Position numbers and translations under genes: made by a program. A stretch of 64,000 nucleotides of DNA from Maritimibacter sp. GTDB lineage: Bacteria > Pseudomonadota > Alphaproteobacteria > Rhodobacterales > Rhodobacteraceae. Numbering within the stretch: position 1 is the first letter of the stretch; each line of letters starts with the position of its first letter. This document shows, piece by piece, positions 17,286 to 26,231 of the stretch. The notes below the pieces were generated by a model. The model was not told where the DNA came from. It saw only the letters and a program-made list of their open reading frames with translations, and did not search any database. The DNA lies in contig CP051232.1 in assembly GCA_017792445.1 (NCBI GenBank), positions 3,756,001-3,820,000 of the forward strand, read 5' to 3'.

Positions 17286-17480
17286 GTCGGGCTCCGTCCG
17301 AAGCTGTCTTCTGGGGCATCTAGGGTCAGGGTGACGCAGGGGCACGGTCAGGTCCACGCAATTCTGCGCCATCGCGCGGCGGCATGTCTGCTGGGGGTTG
17401 CAGGCTGCGGGCTTGACCCCGCGCGGGCGACGGCGGTTTATCGGCGGGCGGGCAGGGCACAGGGAGATTGGCCGGACGCG

Positions 17481-18179
17481 ATGGCCAGGCAGGACGACAG
17501 GCGAGCGGGCGACACCGACTGCCCCTTTTGCTTCGGCAGCGGCACCGCCGATGGCGACCGCGTGGCCTGCCGCGATTGCGCGGGCACCGGCGAGCGGGGC
17601 GGGCTGTCGTGCGGGGCCTGCGATGGCGCGGGTGTCGTGACGGGACCGCTGCGCGGCCCTTGCGCCTATTGCGGCGGCAGCGGGCGCGACCCCCATGCCC
17701 GGCGCGAGCCGCCGCCGCTACGCCGCACGGGCGATCTGCCTGAACCGGAACCTCCCCTTCGCGCCCAGCCGGGCTGGACGCTGGCCAGTTTCGTCGTCGC
17801 GCTGGCCGTGGCGGCGCTGGTGTGGCTCGCGCTGTCGGCGAACGACTACCCCGAGGCAGAGGGCTGGATCCCCTACGCGGTCGCGGGCGTGGCGGGCGTG
17901 CTGGCGGGCCTGGTCTGGCGCGCCGCCGCAAAGCTGGTGGTCGGCGGGGCGGTCTTCGTGCTTGTCACGGACCTTGCCCTTGGGCGCATTCCGGGGTCGG
18001 CGGACTGGCAGGCCTTCGCCATCGGCATCGCGGCCACCGCGCTTGCGGTCTGGAAATGGCGGCTGGTGGGGGTCGCGGGGCTGATCCTGTTGAGTCTCGC
18101 CATCGCCGTCGCATGGGCGCGGGGCGTGCCCGTGCCGGATGTGCTGTCGCCGCTCTGGACCCGGCTGCGCGGCGGCTAG
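17481..18179 (+). CDS. Zinc-ribbon (DnaJ central domain-like) membrane protein
   Basis: A 232-residue protein of unknown function. Residues 13-75 hold four CxxCxGxG motifs (CPFCFGSG, CRDCAGTG, CGACDGAG, CAYCGGSG), the pattern that binds two zinc ions in DnaJ, but there is no J domain. Four or five hydrophobic segments follow (from about residue 100). It overlaps the convergent Hint gene by four bases. The start at ATG 17481 lacks a strong ribosome site; a GTG at 17331 is possible but gives an atypical N-terminus. Confidence 0.7.
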   Translation: MARQDDRRAGDTDCPFCFGSGTADGDRVACRDCAGTGERGGLSCGACDGAGVVTGPLRGPCAYCGGSGRDPHARREPPPLRRTGDLPEPEPPLRAQPGWTLASFVVALAVAALVWLALSANDYPEAEGWIPYAVAGVAGVLAGLVWRAAAKLVVGGAVFVLVTDLALGRIPGSADWQAFAIGIAATALAVWKWRLVGVAGLILLSLAIAVAWARGVPVPDVLSPLWTRLRGG

Positions 18180-19063
18180 GCCGCGTCCGGGATCCCCAGC
18201 CGCGCCCTTAGGGCGGTCGGCACCAGCCGGGCCGAGGCCACGCGCGGCAGCGGCATCTCGGCAATCGTCCGGTCCTTGCCGTACAGCGCGATATACTCGG
18301 CGTGGTTGTCGAACCGGCGGCGGGTGACGGCGTCCACGAAGGTCTCTGCCGCCGCGCCGTTGGCAAGGATCGCGTCGTGGGCCTTTGTCTCGATATGGTA
18401 GTAGGTCACGCGGTCGGGCAGGGCGTTCAGCGGATCGAAGGTGATCGTCGTTCCGTTCACCAGCGCGCCCGCCGTGACCGCCAGCCCGTCGAGGATCAGC
18501 GCATGTTCGGGCGTCAGCACCAGATCGCGGTGCGGCAGGCCGCCGCCAAGCGCCCCGGCCCGGACGCGGACCGGCGCCATGCGCTCGCCCGAGAACAGCT
18601 TGTGCATCGTCTGCCGCCCGACCCAGCGGACCGGGACCGCGCGACCGTCCGCCGTGGTGACCAGATCGCCAATTTTCAGCGCCTCGACCGCGCGCTCGCC
18701 GTCGGGCGTGGCGATGCCGGTGCCTTCGGCGAAGCAGACGAGGAACGCCGCGGTATCGAGGTTCAGTGACGCGTAGTCCGGATAGGTCGCTTCGGGCAGG
18801 TGAACGCCCAGCACAAGCATGTCGCCCGAAATCTCTTCGACCACCGGATAGATCCTGCCGCCGTAGCTGGTCGTTCCGAGATACTGGAAATTGGCGTAGT
18901 CGATGTCGTCGAGCCGTGAAAACAGCACTTCCGACGTATTGAAGTACGCGCTGCCGTCGTCGTAGTCCGACAGCCAAAGTTCGGAAAGGTCGGCGTGCAG
19001 AAGGAACTCGCCTGCCTCGTACACAGTGATCGGAGTGCCTGCGGGAAGGACGTAATCAGCCAT
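18176..19063 (-). CDS. Hint (Hedgehog/intein) domain protein
   Basis: A 295-residue protein. An N-terminal beta-rich part (1-115) precedes a Hint-type domain that opens with the nucleophile-like cysteine in VCFAEGTGIATPDGERAVEALKIGDLVTTADG and contains LTPEHALIL, which carries the conserved histidine. Such Hint_2 domains are common in Rhodobacteraceae as C-terminal domains of secreted proteins; autoprocessing is plausible but unshown. I chose the start at MADYVLPAG (19063); an ATG at 19114 adds 17 residues. Two TTACAAGTT copies (19142-19150 and 19195-19203) lie upstream. Confidence 0.8.
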   Translation of the reverse strand: MADYVLPAGTPITVYEAGEFLLHADLSELWLSDYDDGSAYFNTSEVLFSRLDDIDYANFQYLGTTSYGGRIYPVVEEISGDMLVLGVHLPEATYPDYASLNLDTAAFLVCFAEGTGIATPDGERAVEALKIGDLVTTADGRAVPVRWVGRQTMHKLFSGERMAPVRVRAGALGGGLPHRDLVLTPEHALILDGLAVTAGALVNGTTITFDPLNALPDRVTYYHIETKAHDAILANGAAAETFVDAVTRRRFDNHAEYIALYGKDRTIAEMPLPRVASARLVPTALRARLGIPDAA

Positions 19064-19236
19064 CGGACCTGTCTGCCTGTGTAAGATCGAGAAGCCGGAC
19101 GCCACGCCGGGCATGACCGTCCGGGTGTCCGTTACGTATTTTACAAGTTAAACGGGTATCTGTCCCACCGGCTCTGCCATCGGCCGGCGGGTGTTACAAG
19201 TTTCCTACAGTAAGTATCTGGGAACGCTTGCAGGCT

Positions 19237-19271
19237 GCCGTCCGCCCCATCCATCGACAGGGCGGACGGGC
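19237..19271 (-). terminator. Hairpin after the exported cyclophilin gene
   Basis: CCGTCCGCCC (19238-19247) pairs perfectly with GGGCGGACGG (19260-19269), six bases beyond the stop of the gene at 19277. On the minus strand there is no uridine tract after the stem, so it may protect the 3' end or need Rho rather than act as a simple terminator. Confidence 0.5.
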
Positions 19272-19276
19272 AAAGG

Positions 19277-19840
19277 TCAGTCGATCACTTCGACGTCGGC
19301 CATCATGTCGGGCTGGCCGATGACGGCGCCGTTCGGGCCCTCGCCGCGCTTGATCGCGTCCAGCACGTCAAGCCCTTCGGTCACGCGGCCCACAACGGTG
19401 TACTGGCCGTTCAGGTGCGGAGCCGGGGCGAACATGATGAAGAACTGCGAGTTGGCCGAGTTCGGGTCGGCGGTGCGGGCCATGCCCACGACGCCACGCT
19501 CGAAGGGTTCGTCCGAGAACTCGGCGGGCAGGTCGGGGCGGTCCGAGCCGCCGGTGCCCGCGCGACGCATGTCGCCGCCTTCGAACTTGCCGAACTCGCC
19601 GTCGCCGGTCTGGGCCATGAAGCCTTCGATGACGCGGTGGAACACCACGCCGTCGTAAAAGCCTTCCTCGGCCAGCGCGGTGATCTGCGCGACGTGCTCG
19701 GGCGCGACGTCCTCCAGCAGGTCGATCTCGATGACGCCGTTGGCCTCGCCCTCGACGGTGATCCGCAGGCCGGTGGCGGCGGCGGGCAGCGCGAAGGCCG
19801 GGGCGGCCAGCAGGCAGGTCGCCAGGAACAGCTTACGCAT
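19277..19840 (-). CDS. Exported peptidyl-prolyl cis-trans isomerase (cyclophilin)
   Basis: A 187-residue cyclophilin with a signal peptide ([22 protein letters not shown]), so it should act in the periplasm. The fold core includes [34 protein letters not shown] and [26 protein letters not shown], with the catalytic Arg in FHRV and the Phe of SQFFI. The start at 19840 overlaps the end of the upstream cytosolic copy by eight bases, so the pair is probably translated from one message. Confidence 0.94.
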   Translation of the reverse strand: MRKLFLATCLLAAPAFALPAAATGLRITVEGEANGVIEIDLLEDVAPEHVAQITALAEEGFYDGVVFHRVIEGFMAQTGDGEFGKFEGGDMRRAGTGGSDRPDLPAEFSDEPFERGVVGMARTADPNSANSQFFIMFAPAPHLNGQYTVVGRVTEGLDVLDAIKRGEGPNGAVIGQPDMMADVEVID

Positions 19841-20339
19841 CGGCGGCCACCTTGACCGACAGCATCTTGTCGGGGCTCGCGGGGGGCTCGCCACGGGTGA
19901 TCGCGTCGACATGCTCCATCCCCGAGATCACGCGGCCATAGACCGTGTACTGGCGGTTCAGGAAGTGGTTGTCGGAGAAGTTGATGAAGAACTGCGAGTT
20001 CGCCGAGTTCGGGTTCTGCGACCGGGCGGCGCCCAGCGTGCCGCGGTCATGCGGGATGCCGGAGAATTCGGCGGGCAGGTTCGGCTTGTCCGAGCCGCCG
20101 GTGCCGGCGCGGCGCAGGTCGAAGTCCTTGTCGGTGTTGCCGTTGGCGACGTCGCCGGTCTGGGCCATGAAGCCGTCGATGACGCGGTGGAACACTACGT
20201 TGTCATAGGCGCCTTCGCGGGCGAGTTCCTTCATGCGCTTGCAATGCTCGGGCGCGATGTCGGTCAGAAGCTCGATCACCACGTCGCCGCCTTTCAGCGT
20301 CATGATGATGGTGTTCTTGGGGTCCTTGATTTCGGCCAT
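19833..20339 (-). CDS. Cytosolic peptidyl-prolyl cis-trans isomerase (cyclophilin)
   Basis: A 168-residue cyclophilin without signal peptide. [53 protein letters not shown] and [19 protein letters not shown] are diagnostic. It accelerates proline isomerisation during folding. It is the first gene of a two-gene unit with the exported copy and lies divergent from pgk. Start ATG 20339 is preceded by AAAGAGGACCGAC. This tandem arrangement of one cytosolic and one exported form is common in Rhodobacteraceae. Confidence 0.95.
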   Translation of the reverse strand: MAEIKDPKNTIIMTLKGGDVVIELLTDIAPEHCKRMKELAREGAYDNVVFHRVIDGFMAQTGDVANGNTDKDFDLRRAGTGGSDKPNLPAEFSGIPHDRGTLGAARSQNPNSANSQFFINFSDNHFLNRQYTVYGRVISGMEHVDAITRGEPPASPDKMLSVKVAADA

Positions 20340-20468
20340 GTCGGTCCTCTTTCACAATTCGCGCGCAAACTAGGCGCAACGGGGGCCGAGGAAAAGCGGG
20401 AATGGTCTTGTTTTCCGCCGCACCGCGGCGCACTACATCGGCAAGCGGATCGACCGAAGGAGAGCGGC

Positions 20469-21659
20469 ATGAGCTGGAAAACCCTTGACGACATGGACCT
20501 TGACGGAAAGGTCGTGCTGACCCGGGTCGACATCAACGTGCCGATGGAAAACGGGAAAGTGACCGACACGACGCGGATCGACCGCATCGTTCCCACCGTG
20601 AAGGACATCCTCGAAAAGGGCGGCAAGCCGGTCCTGATGGCTCACTTCGGACGCCCCAAGGGCAAGGAAGTGCCCGAGATGTCGCTGCAACAGGTGGTGC
20701 CCGCGCTGGAAGCCGCGCTGGGTGTTCCGGTGACTTTCGCCGAGAACTGCATCGGCGGTCCGGCCAAGATCGCGGTCTCGAAGATGGAGCCGGGGCAGGT
20801 GGTCCTTCTGGAAAACACCCGTTTCCACGAAGGCGAGGAAGGCAACGACGATATGTTCGCCGCCGCGCTGGCGGCGCTTGGCGAGGTCTACTGCAACGAC
20901 GCGTTTTCCGCCGCGCACCGCGCGCATGCCTCGACCGAGGGCATCGCCCGGCTGCTGCCGTCCTGCGCGGGCCGACTGATGCAGGCCGAGCTTGAGGCGC
21001 TGGAAACGGCGCTTGGCAATCCGCAGCGCCCGGTCGTGGCGGTTGTGGGCGGCGCCAAGGTCTCGACCAAGCTGGAACTTCTGTCGAACCTGATCGAGAA
21101 GGTGGACACGCTGGTGATCGGCGGCGGCATGGCCAACACCTTCCTCGCGGCGCAGGGCATCGACGTGGGCAAGTCGCTGGCCGAGCACGAGATGGCCGAC
21201 ACCGCGCGCGAGATCGTCGAAAAGGCGAACAGCACCGGCTGCACCATCCTGCTGCCCTCGGACGTGGTCGTGGCGCGCGAGTTCAAGGCTGGCGCCGAGA
21301 ACGAGACCGTGCCCGCCGACGCCTGTCCGTCCGACGCGATGATCCTTGACGCAGGCCCCGCGACGGTGGTCGAGATCGGCGAAATCTTCGCGCAGTCGAG
21401 AACGCTGATCTGGAACGGACCGCTGGGCGCGTTCGAGATCGCGCCGTTCGACGCCGCGACGGTCGCGGCGGCCAAGAGGGCTGCCGAGCTGACGCAGGCG
21501 GGCGAGCTTGTCTCGGTCGCGGGCGGCGGTGACACGGTCGCGGCGCTGAACCACGCGGGGGCGGGCGATTCCTTCACCTATGTCTCCACCGCGGGCGGAG
21601 CGTTTCTGGAATGGATGGAGGGCAAGACTTTGCCCGGAGTTGCCGCCCTCGAGGGTTGA
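20469..21659 (+). CDS. pgk: Phosphoglycerate kinase
   Basis: A 396-residue glycolytic kinase interconverting 1,3-bisphosphoglycerate and 3-phosphoglycerate. Motifs: RVDINVPM near the N-terminus, AHFGRPKG, the nucleotide-binding [29 protein letters not shown] and the C-terminal [14 protein letters not shown] start at ATG 20469 with GAAGGAGAG upstream; the long in-frame extension before it covers the antisense of the cyclophilins and is not coding. Second in a local group of glycolytic genes with fba and eno. Confidence 0.97.
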   Translation: MSWKTLDDMDLDGKVVLTRVDINVPMENGKVTDTTRIDRIVPTVKDILEKGGKPVLMAHFGRPKGKEVPEMSLQQVVPALEAALGVPVTFAENCIGGPAKIAVSKMEPGQVVLLENTRFHEGEEGNDDMFAAALAALGEVYCNDAFSAAHRAHASTEGIARLLPSCAGRLMQAELEALETALGNPQRPVVAVVGGAKVSTKLELLSNLIEKVDTLVIGGGMANTFLAAQGIDVGKSLAEHEMADTAREIVEKANSTGCTILLPSDVVVAREFKAGAENETVPADACPSDAMILDAGPATVVEIGEIFAQSRTLIWNGPLGAFEIAPFDAATVAAAKRAAELTQAGELVSVAGGGDTVAALNHAGAGDSFTYVSTAGGAFLEWMEGKTLPGVAALEG

Positions 21660-21718
21660 TTTCCCGGCGCAGCTTATGTCTGATCCGCCTCGACAGACTT
21701 TTGACGAGAGGATTTGAG

Positions 21719-23293
21719 ATGCGTCGTCTGCTTGCCGCAACCGCGGCAGTTTCCGCCCTTATTCCAGCGGCTTCCCAAGCACAGGACAAGGTCACGCTGT
21801 GGGACGTTCTGTCCCTCGACCGGATCGCCCAGTCTTTCCTGCACAGTGGCATCCAGATGCTGCGCACGCAGATGGACCTGCAGTACGGCGATCTGGCCGT
21901 CGATCTGCGGCGCAGCCGGGTCACCATGACCGACATCACCGCATGGCCGTTCCTTGACTGGGACGAATACGGCGAGTGCGAGATCAACATCGGCGCGCTG
22001 ACCCTCGTCGGCACGCCGATCGACATCACCGACCGGTTCAACGGCAAGGCGCGGATCTCCGGGCTGACGGCGACGCAGGCCTGTTTCCCCTCGGAAACCC
22101 ACATGGGCTTCGAGATGGCGGGGCTCGACACCCTGACCATCCCGCGCATGACCATCGATATGGACTATGGCATGCCGTCCTCGGACGCCTTGGTGCGGAT
22201 CTTCGCCGACGTGGACGGCGTGGCGACCTTCGATCTCAGTGCCGACTTCTCGTATTTCTGGTTCGATGGGCGCGACGACATGGAAGAGCCGGACCCGGTC
22301 TGGTTCCTCGACACCGCGACCCTCTCGGTCGAGAACAAGGGTCTGTGGGACGCGCTGTCCGGCATCCTGCCGCCGCCGCTGACCGGAGAGAACTCTGGCC
22401 CCGCGATGCGCGAGATGGTCGTCAGCGGCATGACGGGCGGCGCGCCCGAAGCGCCGTCGCCCGCGATGAACGCGTTCCTCGACAGTCTTGAACAGGTCTG
22501 GCCGCAATTCGTCGCCAACCCGGAACGGCTGGTGCTTGAGACCGGGTTCGAGGGCGACGTCTATATCGACTTCGAGGCGATCGACGACGATCCCGACGAA
22601 ATCTTCGTCCTGTTCGAGCCGAAGCTGGCTTTGGCGCCCGCGCGGGTGTCGGCGGCGGTGCCGGTTGCGCTGCTGGGTCAGGCGACCGGCGACGCGGCGG
22701 CGGATCTTTCGGACGCGGACAAGGCCACCGTGGGCGAGGCGCTGCTGACCGGCGTCGGCGCGCCGCGCAACGTCAGCGCGGGCGTCGCGCTGCTGGAGCC
22801 GCTGGCCGAGGCGGGCGACGCAGGCATCGCGCTGCTGTTGGCGAAGGCGCTGGAAGCGCGTGACCCGGACGCCGCCTATGAATGGGCGCTGAAGGCCGGG
22901 GCTGGCGGCGAGGCGGGGGCGACCGCGCTGCTCGACAAGCTGGAGAACACGCTGGACTTCGCGACGGTCCTGTCGCTGCAGGACAGCGTCTCGGGCGCCG
23001 ACAGCCTGCCGTCCGACGCGCTGCAATCGCTTGGCGCGATCCGCGAGCAGGCCGCCATGCGCCTGTCGGGCCGTGGCGCGGCGCGGTCCTACGGGATCGC
23101 GGCGATGTACGCGATGCTGGCCTCTGCGGCAGGCGATCCCGAAGCCGCCGACATGCTGACCGAGATCGACGAACTGGTCCGCCTTGGCGGTGACGCCGCC
23201 GCCGCGGCGTGGTCCGGGACCGAGGCGCGCTATTCCGATCTCGCGATGGAAGTCTGGGTCGAACAGGACCTGCCCGCGCGTTTCGCAGAATAG
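21719..23293 (+). CDS. Exported protein of unknown function with Sel1/TPR-like C-terminal region
   Basis: A 524-residue protein with signal peptide MRRLLAATAAVSALIPAASQAQ. The first two thirds look beta-rich and acidic with many aspartates; the last third (from about 330) is alanine-rich helical and may form Sel1- or TPR-like repeats (LLTGVGAPRNVSAGVALLEPLAEAGDAGIALLLAKALEARDPDAAYEWALKA). No enzyme motif is seen. It follows pgk by 59 bases, with GAGAGGA before the ATG at 21719. A hairpin element follows before fba. Confidence 0.75.
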   Translation: MRRLLAATAAVSALIPAASQAQDKVTLWDVLSLDRIAQSFLHSGIQMLRTQMDLQYGDLAVDLRRSRVTMTDITAWPFLDWDEYGECEINIGALTLVGTPIDITDRFNGKARISGLTATQACFPSETHMGFEMAGLDTLTIPRMTIDMDYGMPSSDALVRIFADVDGVATFDLSADFSYFWFDGRDDMEEPDPVWFLDTATLSVENKGLWDALSGILPPPLTGENSGPAMREMVVSGMTGGAPEAPSPAMNAFLDSLEQVWPQFVANPERLVLETGFEGDVYIDFEAIDDDPDEIFVLFEPKLALAPARVSAAVPVALLGQATGDAAADLSDADKATVGEALLTGVGAPRNVSAGVALLEPLAEAGDAGIALLLAKALEARDPDAAYEWALKAGAGGEAGATALLDKLENTLDFATVLSLQDSVSGADSLPSDALQSLGAIREQAAMRLSGRGAARSYGIAAMYAMLASAAGDPEAADMLTEIDELVRLGGDAAAAAWSGTEARYSDLAMEVWVEQDLPARFAE

Positions 23294-23350
23294 GCGGGTT
23301 TCGCGACAATCAGGCGTCCGGCGCGGGATCAGACCCCCGCGCCGGGGGCG

Positions 23351-23378
23351 ATTTTCAGAAAAATCCCGCGCATGCGGG
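23351..23378. repeat. AT-rich palindrome plus adjacent hairpin between genes
   Basis: GATTTT and AAAATC arms (from 23350) around CAGA, then CCCGC-GCAT-GCGGG at 23365-23378. The same two-part design, an A/T palindrome followed by a second perfect hairpin, occurs at 47162-47209. Possibly a terminator after the preceding gene, or a dispersed element. Confidence 0.5.
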
Positions 23379-23380
23379 AC

Positions 23381-23392
23381 GTTAGCGATACC
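23381..23392. promoter_or_regulatory. Candidate regulator site upstream of fba
   Basis: GTTAGCGATACC matches 10 of 12 positions of the perfect palindrome GTTAGCGCTAAC found upstream of zwf. It lies 68 bases before the fba start codon. One half is intact and the other is degenerate. See the shared-site finding. Confidence 0.4.
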
Positions 23393-23459
23393 AGCAATTC
23401 CCCCTGTCCCGCACTTCCCGTAGACGGGTGCTGGACCGAGACAGAAGAGGAGCCCCGCG

Positions 23460-24389
23460 ATGAAGGCCACCGGAACCGTCAAGAAGATCCTTGCGAACTA
23501 CGAGGGCGAGAACCCCGGCGTCAAAGGCAAGCTGTGCCAGATGCTGATGAACGGCAAGCTCGCCGGCACCGGCAAGATGATCATCCTGCCCGTGGACCAG
23601 GGGTTCGAGCACGGACCCGCCCGCAGCTTCGCCCCGAACCCGGAAGGGTACGACCCGCACTATCATTACAAGCTGGCCATCGACGCGGGCCTGTCGGCCT
23701 ATGCCGCGCCGCTTGGGCCGCTTGAAGCGGGCGCCGACACCTTCGCGGGCCAGATCCCGACGATCCTCAAGGTGAACTCGGCGAACTCGCTGATGTCCGG
23801 CACCTCGGGCAAGAACCAGGCCGTGACCGCCTCGGTCGACGACGCGCTGCGTCTTGGCTGCGCCGCCATCGGCTTTACCATCTACCCGGGTTCGGACATG
23901 GCGCTTGATATGTTCGAAGAGATCGTCGAGATGCGGAAAGAGGCCGCCGCCAAGGGCGTCGCCACCGTGATCTGGTCCTACCCGCGCGGTGAAGGCATCA
24001 CCAAGGAAGGCGAGACCGCGATCGACGTCGGCGCCTACGCCGCCCACATGGCGGCGCTGCTGGGGGCGCACATCATCAAGATCAAGCTCTCGACCGACCA
24101 CATCATGCAGCCCGAGGCGAAAAAGTCCTTCGAGGCCGCCGGCATCGACATCTCGACGCAGGCCGCCCGCGTGAAGGAATGCGTGCGCTCGTCCTTCGAC
24201 GGCCGCCGGATCATCGTGTTCTCGGGCGGCGCCTCGAAAGGGGCCGACGCGGTCTATGACGACGCCCGCGCGATCCGCGACGGCGGCGGCAACGGCTCGA
24301 TCATCGGCCGCAACAGCTTCCAGCGGTCGCGCGAGGACGCGCTGGAAATGCTGGGCAAGCTGGTCGACATCTACAAGGGCAAGGCCTGA
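23460..24389 (+). CDS. Class I fructose-bisphosphate aldolase (DhnA type)
   Basis: A 309-residue class I aldolase of the bacterial/archaeal DhnA family, forming a Schiff base rather than using a metal. Conserved segments: IILPVDQGFEHGPARSFAPNPEGYDP, SYPRGEGITKEGETAID, the lysine-bearing HIIKIKLSTDH, and the phosphate-binding FSGGASKG and GNGSIIGRNSFQR near the C-terminus. It cleaves fructose-1,6-bisphosphate to the two triose phosphates, or runs in reverse for gluconeogenesis. Start ATG 23460 follows AGAGGAG. A C(UUCG)G-capped hairpin follows the gene. Confidence 0.95.
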   Translation: MKATGTVKKILANYEGENPGVKGKLCQMLMNGKLAGTGKMIILPVDQGFEHGPARSFAPNPEGYDPHYHYKLAIDAGLSAYAAPLGPLEAGADTFAGQIPTILKVNSANSLMSGTSGKNQAVTASVDDALRLGCAAIGFTIYPGSDMALDMFEEIVEMRKEAAAKGVATVIWSYPRGEGITKEGETAIDVGAYAAHMAALLGAHIIKIKLSTDHIMQPEAKKSFEAAGIDISTQAARVKECVRSSFDGRRIIVFSGGASKGADAVYDDARAIRDGGGNGSIIGRNSFQRSREDALEMLGKLVDIYKGKA

Positions 24390-24419
24390 GCCTTCTCCTG
24401 ATCCGCAAGGACACGCTGC

Positions 24420-24437
24420 GGGGCTCTTCGGGGCCCC
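24420..24437 (+). terminator. UUCG-capped hairpin after fba
   Basis: GGGGCTC (24420-24426) and GGGCCCC (24431-24437) pair with one G-U wobble around the very stable TTCG tetraloop. It lies 31 bases past the fba stop. The downstream tract (GTTCGCGTTCT) is only weakly uridine-rich, so termination may be partial. Confidence 0.5.
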
Positions 24438-24534
24438 GTTCGCGTTCTGGGCCCTCCGCCGCGCCGGTTGTCTTTCCCGGCCCGCGATGGTCTGGTGCGC
24501 GCAAGCCAAACTGGACGCCAAACGGGAAGAGACC

Positions 24535-25653
24535 ATGACCATCGAGACCACCCATGTCGGAAGCCTTCCGCGCGGAGACGCCCTGTCGGCGCTGCTGCTC
24601 GCGAAGGATAAGGGCGAGCCCTACGACAAGGCCGAGTTCGAGGCCGCCGTGCAGGCCGCGATCAACGAGGCGGTGAAGAACCAGATCGCCGCCGGTGTCT
24701 CGATCGTGTCGGACGGCGAGCTTGGGAAGGTCGGCTATTCCACCTACATGCAGGAACGCCTCAGCGGCTTCGGCGGCCACATCGACCGGAAGCCCGCCAA
24801 GGACCTTGCCGCGCATCCGGGGCTGGCGAAGAAACTCAGCGCCATCATGGGCAGCCAGGAGTTCACCCGCGCCTCGTGTATCGATGCGGTGAAGCTGGTC
24901 GACCTGCAACCCGCGCTGGACGACATCCGCCGCTTCAAGGCCGCGCTCGAAGCCGAGGGCAAGGGCACCAAGGCTTTCATGAACGCGGCCTCGCCGGGGC
25001 TGATCACCGCGTTTCAGGTGAACCGCTATTACCCGGACCACGAAAGCTATCTGTCGGCGCTGGTCGACGCGATGCGGCCCGAGTACGAAGCGATCCTCGA
25101 CGCGGGCTTCGATATCCAGTTCGACTGTCCCGACCTCGCCATGTCGGCGCACACCGGCTATCAGGATATGTCGCAGGACGAGTTTGTGAAGGTCGCCGCG
25201 ATGAACGTCGAGGCGCTGAACGCCGCGACCGAAGGACTGCCCGCCGACCGGATGCGGATGCACCTGTGCTGGGGCAACTACGAGGGTCCGCACGACCACG
25301 ATATCCCGCTTGAGAAGGTGATCGACGTGGTGCTCTCGGCGCGGCCCAGCACCATCCTGTTCGAAAGCGCGAACCCCTGCCACGAACACGAGTGGACCGT
25401 CTGGCGCGACGCCGAGATCCCGGACGACAAGATCCTTGCGCCGGGCGTGATCGACACCTGCTCGAACTATGTCGAGCACCCGCAACTGATCGCGCAGCGG
25501 CTTGGCCGGTTCATCGACATCGTCGGCGCGGACCGGGTGGTCGCCAGCACCGACTGCGGGTTCGGCACCTTCGCGGGCTATGGCAAGATCGACCCCGAGG
25601 TGACGTGGAAAAAGCTGCGCAACCTGCGTGCGGGCGCCGATCTGGCGGCCTGA
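24535..25653 (+). CDS. Cobalamin-independent methionine synthase C-terminal-like protein
   Basis: A 372-residue protein with the fold of the catalytic C-terminal half of MetE and none of its N-terminal half. Probable zinc ligands are seen in MHLCWGNYEGPH (His/Cys) and STDCGFGTF (Cys), and THVGSLPR at the start matches the substrate loop. Stand-alone proteins of this kind include archaeal methionine synthases and other methyltransferases, so the methyl donor is uncertain. Start ATG 24535 follows GGGAAGAGA; an in-frame ATG at 24487 is less likely. Confidence 0.88.
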   Translation: MTIETTHVGSLPRGDALSALLLAKDKGEPYDKAEFEAAVQAAINEAVKNQIAAGVSIVSDGELGKVGYSTYMQERLSGFGGHIDRKPAKDLAAHPGLAKKLSAIMGSQEFTRASCIDAVKLVDLQPALDDIRRFKAALEAEGKGTKAFMNAASPGLITAFQVNRYYPDHESYLSALVDAMRPEYEAILDAGFDIQFDCPDLAMSAHTGYQDMSQDEFVKVAAMNVEALNAATEGLPADRMRMHLCWGNYEGPHDHDIPLEKVIDVVLSARPSTILFESANPCHEHEWTVWRDAEIPDDKILAPGVIDTCSNYVEHPQLIAQRLGRFIDIVGADRVVASTDCGFGTFAGYGKIDPEVTWKKLRNLRAGADLAA

Positions 25654-25674
25654 GCCGGCGGGGCCGCCGGCTTT
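25654..25674. terminator. Bidirectional hairpin between convergent genes
   Basis: GCCGGCGG (25654-25661) and CCGCCGGC (25664-25671) pair perfectly over a two-base gap (the apical pairs must open), directly after the TGA at 25653 and before the cupin stop at 25676. TTT follows on the plus strand and the minus-strand side reads into the end of the MetE-like gene. Confidence 0.55.
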
Positions 25675-25675
25675 C

Positions 25676-26113
25676 CTAGCCCGCGTCGGGAATGTCGAAG
25701 TCCGGCGCGGCCAGTTCGAACCCCTCGAACCGGAAGGCGGGCGACACGGTGCAGCCCACCAGCGCCCAGCCGTCAGGGGCATGGGCGGCCTGCCAGTGAT
25801 GTTTGGGGACGATCACCTGCGGTTGCTCTCCGGCGGCAAGGTCGGGGCCGAGGCGATGCGCGACGGCGGGGCCCGCGTCGGTCGCGGCAAGGCGCAGGGT
25901 CAGGGGCGTTCCGGCGTAGAAGTGCCAGATCTCGGTGGCGTCCACGCGGTGCCAGTGGCTGCGTTCGCCCTGTTTCAGTAGGAAATGAATGCAGGTTCCG
26001 GCGGGACGCGCATCGCCCTCGGCCGCCGCGATCCACGTCTGGCGGAACCAGCCGCCCTCGGGGTGCGGCTCCAGCCGCAGGTTCTCGATGATCTCGTCCG
26101 CCGTCATGGCCAT
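25676..26113 (-). CDS. Cupin protein, DUF985 family
   Basis: A 145-residue single-domain cupin of the DUF985 (Cupin_5) family. Signature: LEPHPEGGWFRQTW near the N-terminus, then LLKQGERSHWHRVDATEIWHFYAGTPL with the metal-binding histidines, and WALVGCTVSPAFRFEGFELA near the end. Some members are reported as isomerases or simple sugar-binding proteins; no substrate can be given. ATG 26113 or 26107 are both possible starts. Confidence 0.9.
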   Translation of the reverse strand: MAMTADEIIENLRLEPHPEGGWFRQTWIAAAEGDARPAGTCIHFLLKQGERSHWHRVDATEIWHFYAGTPLTLRLAATDAGPAVAHRLGPDLAAGEQPQVIVPKHHWQAAHAPDGWALVGCTVSPAFRFEGFELAAPDFDIPDAG

Positions 26114-26231
26114 TGCGCGCCTCCGTTGCCTGTCCTCAAGGGGTAGCGGGGCAGGGCAATCGCCACAAGCCGGGGAACCTCTGACGGCTCACGGGCGTTT
26201 CACCGCTAACTGACATTTTCGCGAGGATACC

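Noticed and set aside
19680-20468. Upstream extension of pgk
   Set aside because: In-frame but antisense to the cyclophilins; the true start has GAAGGAGAG and the RVDINVPM motif directly after.
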